From Paenibacillus auburnensis (GTDB lineage: Bacteria; Bacillota; Bacilli; Paenibacillales; Paenibacillaceae), in contig NZ_CAKMMG010000008.1 in the NCBI RefSeq assembly GCF_927798115.1, positions 186,001 to 250,000 of the forward strand: a stretch of DNA of 64,000 nt, written 5' to 3'. Position numbers and translations under genes: made by a program. Under the pieces are notes generated by a model, which had not been told where the DNA came from, searched no databases, and saw only the letters and a program-made list of their open reading frames with translations. Shown piece by piece: positions 20,704 through 29,133 of this stretch (its first letter is position 1; each line of letters begins with the position of its first letter).

Positions 20704-22716
20704 TTACGACCATCCCAATAAACTTCCGCCTTGGAAAATAATAAATGATACCATATACGCCAGTACCAGGGAGTAGCCCATGGAGAAGAAGGTCCACTTC
20801 CAGGAAGCTGTTTCTTTTTTAATAACCCCTACAGTGGCCAGACAAGGAATGTAGAGCAGGATAAAGGCCATGAAGCTGATGGAGCTCAGCGGTGTAAATA
20901 CCTGTGAGATCTGACTTTCCAGTCCGGCAGTATCCGGAGTGTGATAGATAATGTTCATGGTGGAGACGACAACCTCTTTCGCAAGGAAGCCGGGAACCAG
21001 CGTAGAGCCTGCCTGCCAGGTTCCGAAGCCGAGCGGGTGCAGCAGCGGTGCAATCAGCCCGCCGAATTTAGCTAAAAAGCTGTTATCCATGTCCACATTG
21101 AATCCGGTTGGCCCGGCATAGGACATCAGCCAGATAATTACGGAACCGGCAAGGATAATGGTACCTGCTTTGCGCAGGAAGCCTTTGCCTTTCTCCCAAG
21201 TGCTGCGGCCAAGCGTCTTGAGCTGCGGCATGCGGTAAGGAGGCAGTTCAATGATGAAAACGGACGATTCATTCTTGAATAGGTGTTTGGAGAACAGCTT
21301 GCACAGGATCAGTGCGAATACAACTCCGAGCACATACATGGACATAACAGCCGTTGCCTGCTGGGCCGGGAAAAACACTGCGGCAAATAATAGATAAACC
21401 GGCAGCCGGGCAGAGCAGGACATGAGCGGCAACAGGAGAGTTGTGAGCATCCGTTCTTTAGGCTGTTCAATGCTGCGTGCAGCCATGATAGCCGGTACAT
21501 TACAGCCGAAGCCGATAATAAATGGGATAAATGCTTTGCCGTTTAACCCCATTCGTTCCATTGTGCTGTCCATGAGCAGACAGACACGAGCCATATATCC
21601 GGAATCCTCCAGGAAAGAAATCATCAGGAACAGAATGAAAATCTGCGGAACGAAGACAACCACGCCTCCTACCCCGCCGATAATACCGTCTACAATCAGC
21701 GCATGCGTAAATCCTGATGCCCCGATAGTCTGGAGCAGCGAACTAGCACCGTCACTGATAGGGCCGGAAATCCAGCCGTCCACGATATCAGATAAAGGTC
21801 CGCCGACCCAGTCGAATGTTGTTTTGAACATTGCATACATAAAAACAAGGAATAGAGGAAGTCCCAAAAATCGGTGGGTCAAAATGGAATCCAGTCTTTC
21901 CGTCAGATTATGCGGCTTCTGGGCTGTTGTATCCACTGCCTCAAGACATATGGAATGGATATATTCCTTACGGGTTGAACGAATCCATTGCGGCAGCGTC
22001 AGAGCAAGCCTCTTATTTTGCAGCTTGGTCTGACAAGCATCGCAGATTTCCATCAGGTGGCTGGTATTCATGCGTTTGCTCAGCAGCTCGAGCACTACAG
22101 GATTCTGTTCCAGCAATTGAAGAGCAACCCAGCGGTGGTTCGGTAAACCTGCAGTTTGCTGCAATTCATGCTGAATGGCCTCAATGGCCTGCTCCACGAG
22201 CTCGCCATAATGGAGCTTAAAGGTTACTGCAGGGATGCTTGATGTCTTTTCCAGGACACTTAGTACTTGTCCGCTGCCTTTGCCGGTTCTGGCAACCAGC
22301 GGCAGTACAGTAATGCCTAAATGCTTCTGCAGGATCTCGGGATTAACATAAATGCCGCGGGCTTTAGCGACATCGATCATATTGAGGCCGAGTACGGTCG
22401 GCTTACCATATTCCAGCAATTGCAGGGTCAGCAGCAGATTCCGTTCCAGCTGTGATGCATCCACAATATTAACCAGCGCTTCCGGCGATTCATCGATCAG
22501 ATACTGCGCGGCAACACCCTCATCACGGGAAAGGGGGTGCAGAGAGTAGATTCCAGGTAGATCGATCAGCTTGCCGGCGCCATTCTTCAGGCTGCCCACC
22601 TTTTTCTCAACGGTTACGCCTGCCCAGTTCCCCACATATTCATAGGAAGAGGTTAATGTATTAAAAAGTGAGGTTTTCCCGGTGTTGGGATTACCTACGA
22701 GTGCTATTGAACTCAT
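20704..22716 (-). CDS. feoB: Ferrous iron transporter FeoB
   Basis: 670 residues. Inner-membrane Fe(II) uptake permease with a cytoplasmic GTPase domain. G1 is GNPNTGKTS (8-16), with Switch I around GVTVEKK, G3 DLPGIYSL and G4 NMID; a helical spacer to about 270 precedes the membrane core with its two Gate domains (LFLVFMYAMFKTTF and the later SCSARLPVYLL, GFLAKEVVVST). Length is slightly short of E. coli FeoB (773) but normal for Firmicutes. The ATG overlaps the feoA stop by 4 bp (22713-22716), so the two are translationally coupled. Confidence 0.97.
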   Translation of the reverse strand: MSSIALVGNPNTGKTSLFNTLTSSYEYVGNWAGVTVEKKVGSLKNGAGKLIDLPGIYSLHPLSRDEGVAAQYLIDESPEALVNIVDASQLERNLLLTLQLLEYGKPTVLGLNMIDVAKARGIYVNPEILQKHLGITVLPLVARTGKGSGQVLSVLEKTSSIPAVTFKLHYGELVEQAIEAIQHELQQTAGLPNHRWVALQLLEQNPVVLELLSKRMNTSHLMEICDACQTKLQNKRLALTLPQWIRSTRKEYIHSICLEAVDTTAQKPHNLTERLDSILTHRFLGLPLFLVFMYAMFKTTFDWVGGPLSDIVDGWISGPISDGASSLLQTIGASGFTHALIVDGIIGGVGGVVVFVPQIFILFLMISFLEDSGYMARVCLLMDSTMERMGLNGKAFIPFIIGFGCNVPAIMAARSIEQPKERMLTTLLLPLMSCSARLPVYLLFAAVFFPAQQATAVMSMYVLGVVFALILCKLFSKHLFKNESSVFIIELPPYRMPQLKTLGRSTWEKGKGFLRKAGTIILAGSVIIWLMSYAGPTGFNVDMDNSFLAKFGGLIAPLLHPLGFGTWQAGSTLVPGFLAKEVVVSTMNIIYHTPDTAGLESQISQVFTPLSSISFMAFILLYIPCLATVGVIKKETASWKWTFFSMGYSLVLAYMVSFIIFQGGSLLGWS

Positions 22717-22955
22717 GAAACATTCACCTCAATCATGGAAGCTTCCTTCCGGCGAATCGCGAACAATTGCCCGTTACACTCCAGTGTAATCGGACCTAAG
22801 AAAGGGCCTTTTCCTTTTAAACGGATCATAACGCCTTCGGACACCCCGAGATCTGCAAGACGGCGTCGCAGGATAGGGTTCATACCTTCAATTCTATGAA
22901 TGGAGCCTATTGAGCCCGGTTGTAGGCGCAGTAAAGAGCAGGATGTAGAGGCCAT
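22713..22955 (-). CDS. feoA: Ferrous iron transport accessory protein FeoA
   Basis: 80 residues, SH3-like fold (SLLRLQPGSIGSIHRIEG, RRRLADLGVSEGVMIRL), a small cytoplasmic partner of FeoB. ATG 22955 follows GGAGGG. First gene of feoA-feoB-(FeoB-associated). A Fur-like box overlaps the predicted promoter just upstream, so the operon is likely induced by iron limitation. Confidence 0.95.
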   Translation of the reverse strand: MASTSCSLLRLQPGSIGSIHRIEGMNPILRRRLADLGVSEGVMIRLKGKGPFLGPITLECNGQLFAIRRKEASMIEVNVS

Positions 22956-22976
22956 TTTGATCCCTCCAATAGAGAC

Positions 22977-23014
22977 TGATAATCAATCTCATTTACTTTC
23001 TTGTACTGTAGCAA
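22977..23014 (-). promoter_or_regulatory. feo promoter with overlapping Fur-like box
   Basis: On the minus strand TTGCTA (23009-23014) and TGAGAT (22986-22991) have 17-bp spacing. Positions 22977-22991 read TGATAATCAATCTCA on the plus strand, matching 12 of 14 informative positions of the Fur core TGATAATNATTATCA. The box covers the -10, which fits repression by Fe-Fur. Confidence 0.65.
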
Positions 23015-23092
23015 ATTTTAATAAATTTTGCAGTGATTTATATCATAGCTTAAGTATGCTGAAAACAGTTATGGAACAGAACAGAAATAATC

Positions 23093-23141
23093 TTTACATT
23101 TTATTCTTCACTACAGTATGATTGTACGATAATGATTGCAT
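23093..23141 (+). promoter_or_regulatory. Promoter of the aldolase gene with a Fur-like downstream site
   Basis: TTTACA (23093-23098) and TATGAT (23117-23122) are 18 bp apart. Immediately after the -10, positions 23127-23141 contain GATAATGATT, a good Fur half with a degraded other half. If real, iron would repress transcription at the start site. Confidence 0.45.
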
Positions 23142-23193
23142 AGTAATCTTATGCTGGCGGAAATAATGTAGGAAATGTTGAAGGGAGAACAAA

Positions 23194-24156
23194 ATGGTGA
23201 AGAATAATCAAAGCAAAATTGTCGATTGCACGATTCGTGATGGAGGACTCGTCAACAACTGGGATTTTAGCGTAGAATTTGTGCAGAATCTGTATGCCGG
23301 TCTGAATGAAGCCGGTGTTGATTATATGGAAATCGGTTATAAAAATTCTCCTAAGCTGCTAAAAGGAGCAGAAGATGCAGGCCCATGGCGTTTCCTGAAT
23401 GATGATTTCCTGCGCAAAGTTATCCCCCAAAAGGGAAACACCAAACTGTCGGCGCTGGTAGATATCGGGCGGGTGGACGAAAATGATATTCTTCCGCGCA
23501 GCGAGAGTATGCTGGACCTGATCCGTGTTGCCTGCTACAGCAAGGATGTCGACAAAGCGCTGCAGCTGGTGCAGACTTTCCATGACCGCGGGTATGAAAC
23601 AACCATTAATATTATGGCTCTGTCCAATGTGATGGAGAATGAACTGCTGGAAGCCTTTGAAATGATTCGCGAAAGTGTCGTTGATGTTGTCTATATTGTA
23701 GATTCTTATGGCAGTCTCGATCATAACGACATGAAATACCTGGTGGACAAGTTCAAAACCCATCTACCTAACAAACGTCTGGGCGTACATACGCACAACA
23801 ATCTGCAGCTGGCCTTCTCCAATACTCTTATTGCGGCTGAGCTGGGAGTAGAACTGCTGGATGCCTCCTGCTACGGAATGGGACGTGCCGCCGGGAACTG
23901 CCCGACTGAGTTGCTGGTTACCCACTTGAAGAATACTAAGTATACGCTGCGTCCGGTTCTTGATATTATCGAGCGTCTGATGATTCCGCTCCGTGAGAAA
24001 GAAGAGTGGGGATATATCATTCCATATATGATCACCGGCACTTTAGATGAGCACCCGCGCTCAGCGATGGCGCTCCGTTCATCAGAGGATAAAGATAAGG
24101 CTGTCGACTTCTATGACAAGCTGACAACGCCTGAGGTTAGTTTCGGAGATAAATAA
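23194..24156 (+). CDS. HMGL-type aldolase domain protein
   Basis: 320 residues. TIM-barrel aldolase of the HMG-CoA lyase/4-hydroxy-2-oxovalerate aldolase superfamily: IVDCTIRDGGLVNNWDF supplies the N-terminal catalytic Asp/Arg, VDSYG and GVHTHNNLQLAFSN the metal-binding His pair, and DASCYGMGRAAGNCPTELL the glycine-rich end. It lacks the C-terminal domain of LeuA or of 4-hydroxy-2-oxovalerate aldolase, so the substrate is unclear. The ATG follows GAAGGGAG. It is divergent from feoAB, and both promoters carry Fur-like sequences, suggesting a link to iron. Confidence 0.85.
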   Translation: MVKNNQSKIVDCTIRDGGLVNNWDFSVEFVQNLYAGLNEAGVDYMEIGYKNSPKLLKGAEDAGPWRFLNDDFLRKVIPQKGNTKLSALVDIGRVDENDILPRSESMLDLIRVACYSKDVDKALQLVQTFHDRGYETTINIMALSNVMENELLEAFEMIRESVVDVVYIVDSYGSLDHNDMKYLVDKFKTHLPNKRLGVHTHNNLQLAFSNTLIAAELGVELLDASCYGMGRAAGNCPTELLVTHLKNTKYTLRPVLDIIERLMIPLREKEEWGYIIPYMITGTLDEHPRSAMALRSSEDKDKAVDFYDKLTTPEVSFGDK

Positions 24157-24166
24157 TCGTCTTCAT

Positions 24167-24210
24167 ACAAAAGTGCCGACCTCTGCCTCAGGGGAAGGTG
24201 CTTTTTCTTT
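24167..24210 (+). terminator. Terminator after the aldolase gene
   Basis: A stem with two wobble pairs (AAGTGCC with GGTGCTT, extended by ACCTC/GGGG) and then five T. Confidence 0.65.
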
Positions 24211-24326
24211 TAAATATAAGTGGTGAGTGTAACTTTACAGGGCCGTACAGCCGATATTTAAATGTAGGGTTTAAATCATTCATTCATCTATATAGTAGAT
24301 ATCATTTTTTTAGACGCGAGGGACTT

Positions 24327-26450
24327 ATGAGACAAGAAGAGAGAAAGACAATCCAAGCGGCGATTATAGGGGCCGCACTGTTCCTTCTAATTCAGATTTT
24401 CCGCACACCGCTTAGTCACATCGAGAATCAGGATGTACTGCTAGCGTTCTATCTTATTATCGGCTGCTGCAATATAGCTTTTGGTTTTGCGATTTTTGCC
24501 CAAGGATGGCTGTTTTTCTCCGACAAATTATCCAGAGCAAGACTTTATACCTCCGCTTTATTTTTAGGAGTATGCATCTTTGATTTTTTACACACCTTAA
24601 GTTTTGTAGGCATTCCTGCAATATCTTCTATTATCAGCGCAGATCAATCCCTTTGGCTGCTTACCTTCTCGCGTCTGGCCAGCGCATTTGGCATACTGTT
24701 TATTTTCAGCAAGGAAGACAAGCCTGTATCTGTAACGAGTAAAAAAAAGGTGTTCGGTGTATCGCTCGTATTGATAGCCCTTTCGCTGTCGGTTCTGATC
24801 TTCGGCCATTCCATAGCGCAGGGATTTCCGGACTATTCGTGGGTAAACACGGTGAAGCATCTGGTGGATATGGCGGTGCTGTTTGTCTATCTGCTTAGTG
24901 TCGGAATTATTGTATACCCGGGCAGGGTTGAGAAATCAGCCTCTTTGCTCATTATTATCCGCGCCCTGATCTTTTTCGCCTTGAGTCAGGTATTCTTCAT
25001 GAACCTGTTAAGTGTCGGGGAGATGGACTATCTCTTTGGAATGCTCAGCAGCGGAATATCTTATTATCTGATGCTCACCGGGGTCTACCGGCTGACGATC
25101 GATGAACCTTACCATGAGAATCAGCAGGCGGAAGCACGGATTAACTATTTGGCGTATCACGATGATTTGACAGGTCTTCCGAATAGAAGGCGTCTGATGC
25201 AGCGTGTGGAAGAAATGATCCAGCAGAGTGAAAAAGATAAAAGCCATGGATTCTCGGCGCTGGTCATTATGAATATTAATCATTTTAAAAATATCAATGA
25301 CTCTTTGGGGCATTACGCCGGCGATCTGCTGCTGCAGCTTGTTTCGGAGCGGTTTCAAAATGAGGTTCAGGTGAACGAAGAACTGTTCAGTATGGGGGCA
25401 GATGAGTTTGCCTTCTTGATGACGGAGCGGACCGGTGTAGAGAGCTGCCTGGTGCGTGCATCTGAGCTTTTGCGGCTGTTCGAGACTCCGGTGCAGCTGG
25501 AATCCGGTGAATATCATATCTCTCTGAGCCTGGGGATGAGTATCCACCCTGGTGATGGGGATACAGCAGAACAGTTGATCCAGAATGCGGATACAGCTGT
25601 CCATAATGCCAAAGAGCAAAATGTGGAGATCCGCCGCTATATACCAGCCATGCAGATGAAGGCCAAAGAACGCCTCAAGCTGGAAAATGATCTGCGCCGG
25701 GCACTGGAGCGGGATGAATTCTATCTTGTCTATCAGCCGCAGGTACGGCTTGAGACCGAAGAGATTGTCGGGATGGAGGCACTGCTGCGATGGAATCATC
25801 CAAAACGGGGGATGGTATCGCCTGTGGAGTTCATTCCGATTGCAGAAGAGAGCGGACTCATCGTTCCCATCGGTGAGTGGGTCCTGAGAACGGCTTGCCG
25901 GCAAAATAAAGAGTGGCAGGCAGCGGGATACCGCCCGATCTGTGTATCTATTAACCTGTCCATGCGCCAGTTTCTCCAGCCTAATCTGGCCGGTAAAATT
26001 GATGCCATCCTGCAGGAGATCGGTCTAGATCCTTGTTATGTGGATTTGGAAATTACGGAAAGCATGACCTTGGACAAGGAAACCGCTTTTGACCAGCTTA
26101 ACCGCTTGAAGCGGCTTGGCGTATTCATCAGTATTGATGATTTCGGCACAGGCTATAGTTCCTTGCATTATTTGAAGAATATGCCGATTGACCGGCTGAA
26201 GATTGACCGTTCCTTCGTCTCTGAAGTGATGGAAGACAGCAATAATGCCGCAATTGTTTCTACGATTACATCCATGGCTCACCACTTGAAGCTGAAGGTT
26301 ACCGCTGAAGGCGTGGAGAATAAAGATCAGCTAAACTTCTTGCGCCAGCAGCATTGCCATGAAGCACAAGGTTATCTGTTCAGCAAACCGGTAATAGCCG
26401 CAGAATTTGAAACGGAATTCCTAAAGCCATTAATGGGAGTATCTTTGTAA
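24327..26450 (+). CDS. Membrane GGDEF-EAL protein (c-di-GMP turnover)
   Basis: 707 residues from ATG 24327, preceded by a weak GAGGGAC; the open frame runs further upstream through the aldolase terminator, so that part is not coding. About 10-270 is a seven- to eight-helix MASE3-like membrane sensor. GGDEF follows (about 275-435) with the signature degenerated to GADEF at 357-361. The EAL domain (about 450-700) keeps its catalytic set: E484 in EALLRW, N in INLSMRQF, EITES, the DDFGTGYSS loop, Lys in KIDRSF and EGVE. I infer an active phosphodiesterase whose GGDEF domain is weak or serves as a GTP sensor. Monocistronic, followed by tRNA-Gly. Confidence 0.9.
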   Translation: MRQEERKTIQAAIIGAALFLLIQIFRTPLSHIENQDVLLAFYLIIGCCNIAFGFAIFAQGWLFFSDKLSRARLYTSALFLGVCIFDFLHTLSFVGIPAISSIISADQSLWLLTFSRLASAFGILFIFSKEDKPVSVTSKKKVFGVSLVLIALSLSVLIFGHSIAQGFPDYSWVNTVKHLVDMAVLFVYLLSVGIIVYPGRVEKSASLLIIIRALIFFALSQVFFMNLLSVGEMDYLFGMLSSGISYYLMLTGVYRLTIDEPYHENQQAEARINYLAYHDDLTGLPNRRRLMQRVEEMIQQSEKDKSHGFSALVIMNINHFKNINDSLGHYAGDLLLQLVSERFQNEVQVNEELFSMGADEFAFLMTERTGVESCLVRASELLRLFETPVQLESGEYHISLSLGMSIHPGDGDTAEQLIQNADTAVHNAKEQNVEIRRYIPAMQMKAKERLKLENDLRRALERDEFYLVYQPQVRLETEEIVGMEALLRWNHPKRGMVSPVEFIPIAEESGLIVPIGEWVLRTACRQNKEWQAAGYRPICVSINLSMRQFLQPNLAGKIDAILQEIGLDPCYVDLEITESMTLDKETAFDQLNRLKRLGVFISIDDFGTGYSSLHYLKNMPIDRLKIDRSFVSEVMEDSNNAAIVSTITSMAHHLKLKVTAEGVENKDQLNFLRQQHCHEAQGYLFSKPVIAAEFETEFLKPLMGVSL

Positions 26451-26473
26451 GCGGAGCGGGTAAGTCATTAGGG

Positions 26474-26502
26474 TTGCATTTTATTCATCGGAATGATACA
26501 AT
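26474..26502 (+). promoter_or_regulatory. Promoter of tRNA-Gly
   Basis: TTGCAT (26474-26479), 17-bp spacer, TACAAT (26497-26502), ending 24 bp before the first tRNA base. Confidence 0.7.
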
Positions 26503-26526
26503 ATCTTTTGTCTTCACTTTACGCTC

Positions 26527-26600
26527 GCGGGTGTAGTTCAATGGTAGAACTTTAGCCTTCCAAGCTAATAGCGTGGGTTCGATTCCCATCACCCGCTCCA
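26527..26600 (+). tRNA. tRNA-Gly (anticodon UCC)
   Basis: 74 nt with a complete cloverleaf. The acceptor stem GCGGGTG pairs with CACCCGC, and T plus encoded CCA follow. The D arm is around TTCAATGGTAGAA, the anticodon arm carries loop CTTCCAA (anticodon TCC), and the T arm has GGTTCGATTCC. It reads GGA and GGG codons. Isolated single tRNA gene with its own promoter and terminator. Confidence 0.97.
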
Positions 26601-26613
26601 ATAATTAACTTCC

Positions 26614-26643
26614 GAAATCCTTGTTATGCAAGGGTTTTTTTTA
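26614..26643 (+). terminator. Terminator after tRNA-Gly
   Basis: AAATCCTTG pairs with CAAGGGTTT (one wobble) across a 5-nt loop, then a run of eight T. Confidence 0.88.
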
Positions 26644-26768
26644 TTTGTTTATTTATTGAGAAAAATTTGCAAAAATGTATAAAAATATCTATTTCCAGTA
26701 TACCCAAGCAGGACAGCGTTAACTGCATATTCTAAGGCTGTATCCACTAGCAAAGGAGGAAGGAATTC

Positions 26769-26882
26769 ATGAGCGAGAACGTTGCCGGTTACGGCGGAGG
26801 ATTGGGCGGTATGACATCAACAGCTGCAATTCTGGTGTTGTTTATTTTGTTGGTTATCATCTCTAAGGCATTTCTTGTTTAA
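26769..26882 (+). CDS. YjcZ-family small sporulation protein
   Basis: 37 residues, ATG after AAAGGAGGAAGG. A short Gly-rich head (YGGGLGG) is followed by a single transmembrane helix (AAILVLFILLVIIS) and a short tail, the layout of YjcZ-type sporulation peptides of Bacillales. A CATATTCTA sequence at 26726-26734 resembles the -10 element of late sporulation sigma factors, though I find no clear -35. Flanked by terminators, so it is a separate transcript. Confidence 0.8.
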   Translation: MSENVAGYGGGLGGMTSTAAILVLFILLVIISKAFLV

Positions 26883-26900
26883 TCAGGTACCATGTATAAA

Positions 26901-26944
26901 TAAGCCAGGGTTCCCGTAGTATCTGCGGGAACCCTGGCTTTATT
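26901..26944. terminator. Bidirectional terminator
   Basis: Perfect 15-bp stem (26902-26916 with 26926-26940) between the YjcZ gene and the opposing dipeptidase gene, with short T/A stretches on both sides. Confidence 0.88.
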
Positions 26945-26965
26945 GTTGTGAATGGCTTGCCTGAA

Positions 26966-28321
26966 TTATACCGTCTTCAGGAACTCGACAATCGTAAGCA
27001 AGCCCTTATCAAAGTTCTCCAGGTTGAAGTGCTCATCCGGAGCGTGCAGGTTCTCGTCATCAAGACCAAAGCCCATTAGGACAACCGGTGCCTTCAGAAT
27101 GCGGGAGAAGCTCTCCATAATCGGGATCGATCCGCCGTCTTTGGTGAAGAGGGCGCGGGTGCCGTATACTTTGCCAAAAGCATCTGCAGCCGTCTGCAGA
27201 ATCGGGTTCGACGGATCAATGTTGAAGGCGCGCGCTTTTTCCATCTGCTTCACCTGTACCTTTGCCCCTGCCTGGATGTTGGCATTCAGATGAGCTTCAA
27301 CAGCATCCAGAATATGCTGCGGATCCTGGTCACCGACCAGTCGGCAGGTAATCTTGGCATGAGCTTCCTTAGGAATGACGGTTTTGCTGCCTTCCCCCTG
27401 GAAGCCGCCGTAGACACCGTTAAGTTCAAGCGTCGGACGGGCGCCGACCCGCTCAACAAAGCTGTAGCCTTCTTCACCGTACAGCTGGTCGAGGCCCAGG
27501 GATTCTCTGATCTTCTCTTCATTCACACCCTGTTTGGCGAACTCTTCACGCAGGAGCGGGGAAAGCTCAGGTACGCCTTGGTAGAAGCCTTCAACGGCTA
27601 CGCGGCCTTTATCATCGTGAAGCGAGCTGAGCAAGGAAACCAGTGCGTGCAGTGCATTGGGCACCCCGCCGCCGTAAGAGCCGGAGTGTAAATCTGTAGA
27701 AGCCGTATGGACGCTGACTTCAAGGGAGCAGAGGCCGCGGAGTCCTGTGCAGATCGCCGGGCGTCCGCGTTCCAGAAGTGCGGTGTCAGAGACGAGTACC
27801 GCATCCGCTGCAAGCTTATCCTTGCTTGCTTCCAGGAACGGCGGCAGATTTACGCTGCCGATCTCTTCTTCACCTTCGATACACAGCTTGATATTGACCG
27901 GCAGCGTACCTTCCTGCTTAAGGATAGCTTCGATGGCTTTGATGTGCATGAATACCTGGCCTTTATCGTCAGTAGCTCCGCGTGCATACAGCTTGCCGTC
28001 GCGGATTTCCGGTTCGAACGGAGGCGTTGTCCACAGGTGTAACGGATCTACCGGCTGAACATCATAGTGGCCGTAGACGAGAATAGTCGGCTTCCCTGGA
28101 GCATGCAGATAATCGGCATAAATCACTGGATGACCTGCAGTAGGATGGATTTCTATATTCTCCAGTCCGGCGCGTTTGAGGGTGTCAGTCAGCCAATGGG
28201 CTGCCGAGTTCACATCCTCTTTATGTACGGAAAGGGCAGAAATACTGGGAATGGCCAGCCATTCCTTCAGTTCAGCGAGCTGAGCTTCGCGTTCAGCCTG
28301 GAAATATTGTTCATAAGTCAT
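26966..28321 (-). CDS. M20-family dipeptidase
   Basis: 451 residues. Di-zinc peptidase of the M20 family (PepV/CNDP-like dipeptidases). The metal site is visible in ILVYGHYDVQPVDP, RGATDDKGQ and IEGEEEIGS; the dimerisation domain follows (HSGSYGGGVPNALHAL) and a final His ligand lies near DENLHAPDEHFNLENF. ATG 28321 follows AAGGAGGT at 11 nt. A good sigma-A promoter lies upstream. It probably hydrolyses dipeptides for nutrition. Confidence 0.93.
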   Translation of the reverse strand: MTYEQYFQAEREAQLAELKEWLAIPSISALSVHKEDVNSAAHWLTDTLKRAGLENIEIHPTAGHPVIYADYLHAPGKPTILVYGHYDVQPVDPLHLWTTPPFEPEIRDGKLYARGATDDKGQVFMHIKAIEAILKQEGTLPVNIKLCIEGEEEIGSVNLPPFLEASKDKLAADAVLVSDTALLERGRPAICTGLRGLCSLEVSVHTASTDLHSGSYGGGVPNALHALVSLLSSLHDDKGRVAVEGFYQGVPELSPLLREEFAKQGVNEEKIRESLGLDQLYGEEGYSFVERVGARPTLELNGVYGGFQGEGSKTVIPKEAHAKITCRLVGDQDPQHILDAVEAHLNANIQAGAKVQVKQMEKARAFNIDPSNPILQTAADAFGKVYGTRALFTKDGGSIPIMESFSRILKAPVVLMGFGLDDENLHAPDEHFNLENFDKGLLTIVEFLKTV

Positions 28322-28432
28322 AGTGAATATGTACCTCCTTGGAGTTTCGCTGCGCAAAACCGTCCAGATAAGCTAAAATCCTGAACCGGGCCGTTAATTG
28401 ACCGCCGGCTAGTTTGGCAGTGTAATGCATCC

Positions 28433-28461
28433 ATTATACTGGAGAACTCCCTATGGATCAA
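28433..28461 (-). promoter_or_regulatory. Promoter of the M20 dipeptidase gene
   Basis: On the minus strand TTGATC (28456-28461), 17-bp spacer, TATAAT (28433-28438). A perfect 7-bp dyad (ATCGGCT/AGCCGAT, 28474-28491) lies just upstream and could be an operator. Confidence 0.75.
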
Positions 28462-28549
28462 AACAGATTACAAATCGGCTTACCAGCCGATCCCGGGCCG
28501 GTGTTTATAATAGCGAGTATTTACAAATTAGACAGTTCTTTTACGGTTG

Positions 28550-28578
28550 TTGATTACGTTCAGTAACCATGCTAGACT
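28550..28578 (+). promoter_or_regulatory. Promoter of the HxlR-type regulator gene
   Basis: TTGATT (28550-28555), 17-bp spacer, TAGACT (28573-28578). Confidence 0.55.
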
Positions 28579-28639
28579 TAACTGACCTATGGCGCAGAAA
28601 GGCACTATTCGTTGCTTAGGTTACATGGAGGTAACTATT

Positions 28640-29095
28640 ATGGACCAATCATTGCCTGCACAAGGCCGGCTGCAGCCGCTGCTGGAGGATTGCACCATTA
28701 CCCGGCAGATTCTGGACCGGGTTGGCGATAAATGGAGTGTGCTGATCATCGTTAATCTCGGTAACGGGCCCTTGCGGTTCAAGGAACTGCAGCGGCGCTC
28801 TGCTGGCATCTCACAGCGGATGCTGTCCCAGACCCTCCGCTTTCTGGAGCGGGATGGCATGGTCTGGCGTAAAGCTACACCCACGGTCCCCTTAACGGTT
28901 GAATACGGTCTAACTGCGCTGGGGGATTCCCTGCTGCAGCCGCTGACATCTCTGGTCGGTTGGGTAAACAGTAATCGTGAAGAAGTTACCAGCGCACGTA
29001 TAAACTATGACAGCAGGCTGGAGAATGCCATAACGGCAGACGGCCTGGAAGAAACAACAGCGCCGCCAGCGGCGGAAGCGATAGGAGCGGAATAA
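28640..29095 (+). CDS. HxlR-family winged-helix regulator
   Basis: 151 residues, ATG 28640 at 7 nt after GGAGGT (the frame opens further upstream without a site). The HxlR core is clear: Cys in LLEDCTITRQILDRVGDKWS, then RFKELQRRSAGISQRMLSQTLRFLERDG and the wing VEYGLTALG. A conserved Cys in this position is redox- or aldehyde-sensing in several relatives (HypR, HxlR). The C-terminal 35 residues are low-complexity. The methyltransferase gene follows closely on the same strand, probably as an operon. Confidence 0.9.
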   Translation: MDQSLPAQGRLQPLLEDCTITRQILDRVGDKWSVLIIVNLGNGPLRFKELQRRSAGISQRMLSQTLRFLERDGMVWRKATPTVPLTVEYGLTALGDSLLQPLTSLVGWVNSNREEVTSARINYDSRLENAITADGLEETTAPPAAEAIGAE

Positions 29096-29133
29096 TAGTG
29101 TCAGCGAATTCACAATCAGGTTTGGAGCATGAA

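Noticed and set aside
24198..24326. N-terminal extension of the GGDEF-EAL protein
   Set aside because: It runs through the upstream terminator hairpin and has no ribosome binding site; the membrane domain starts cleanly at ATG 24327.
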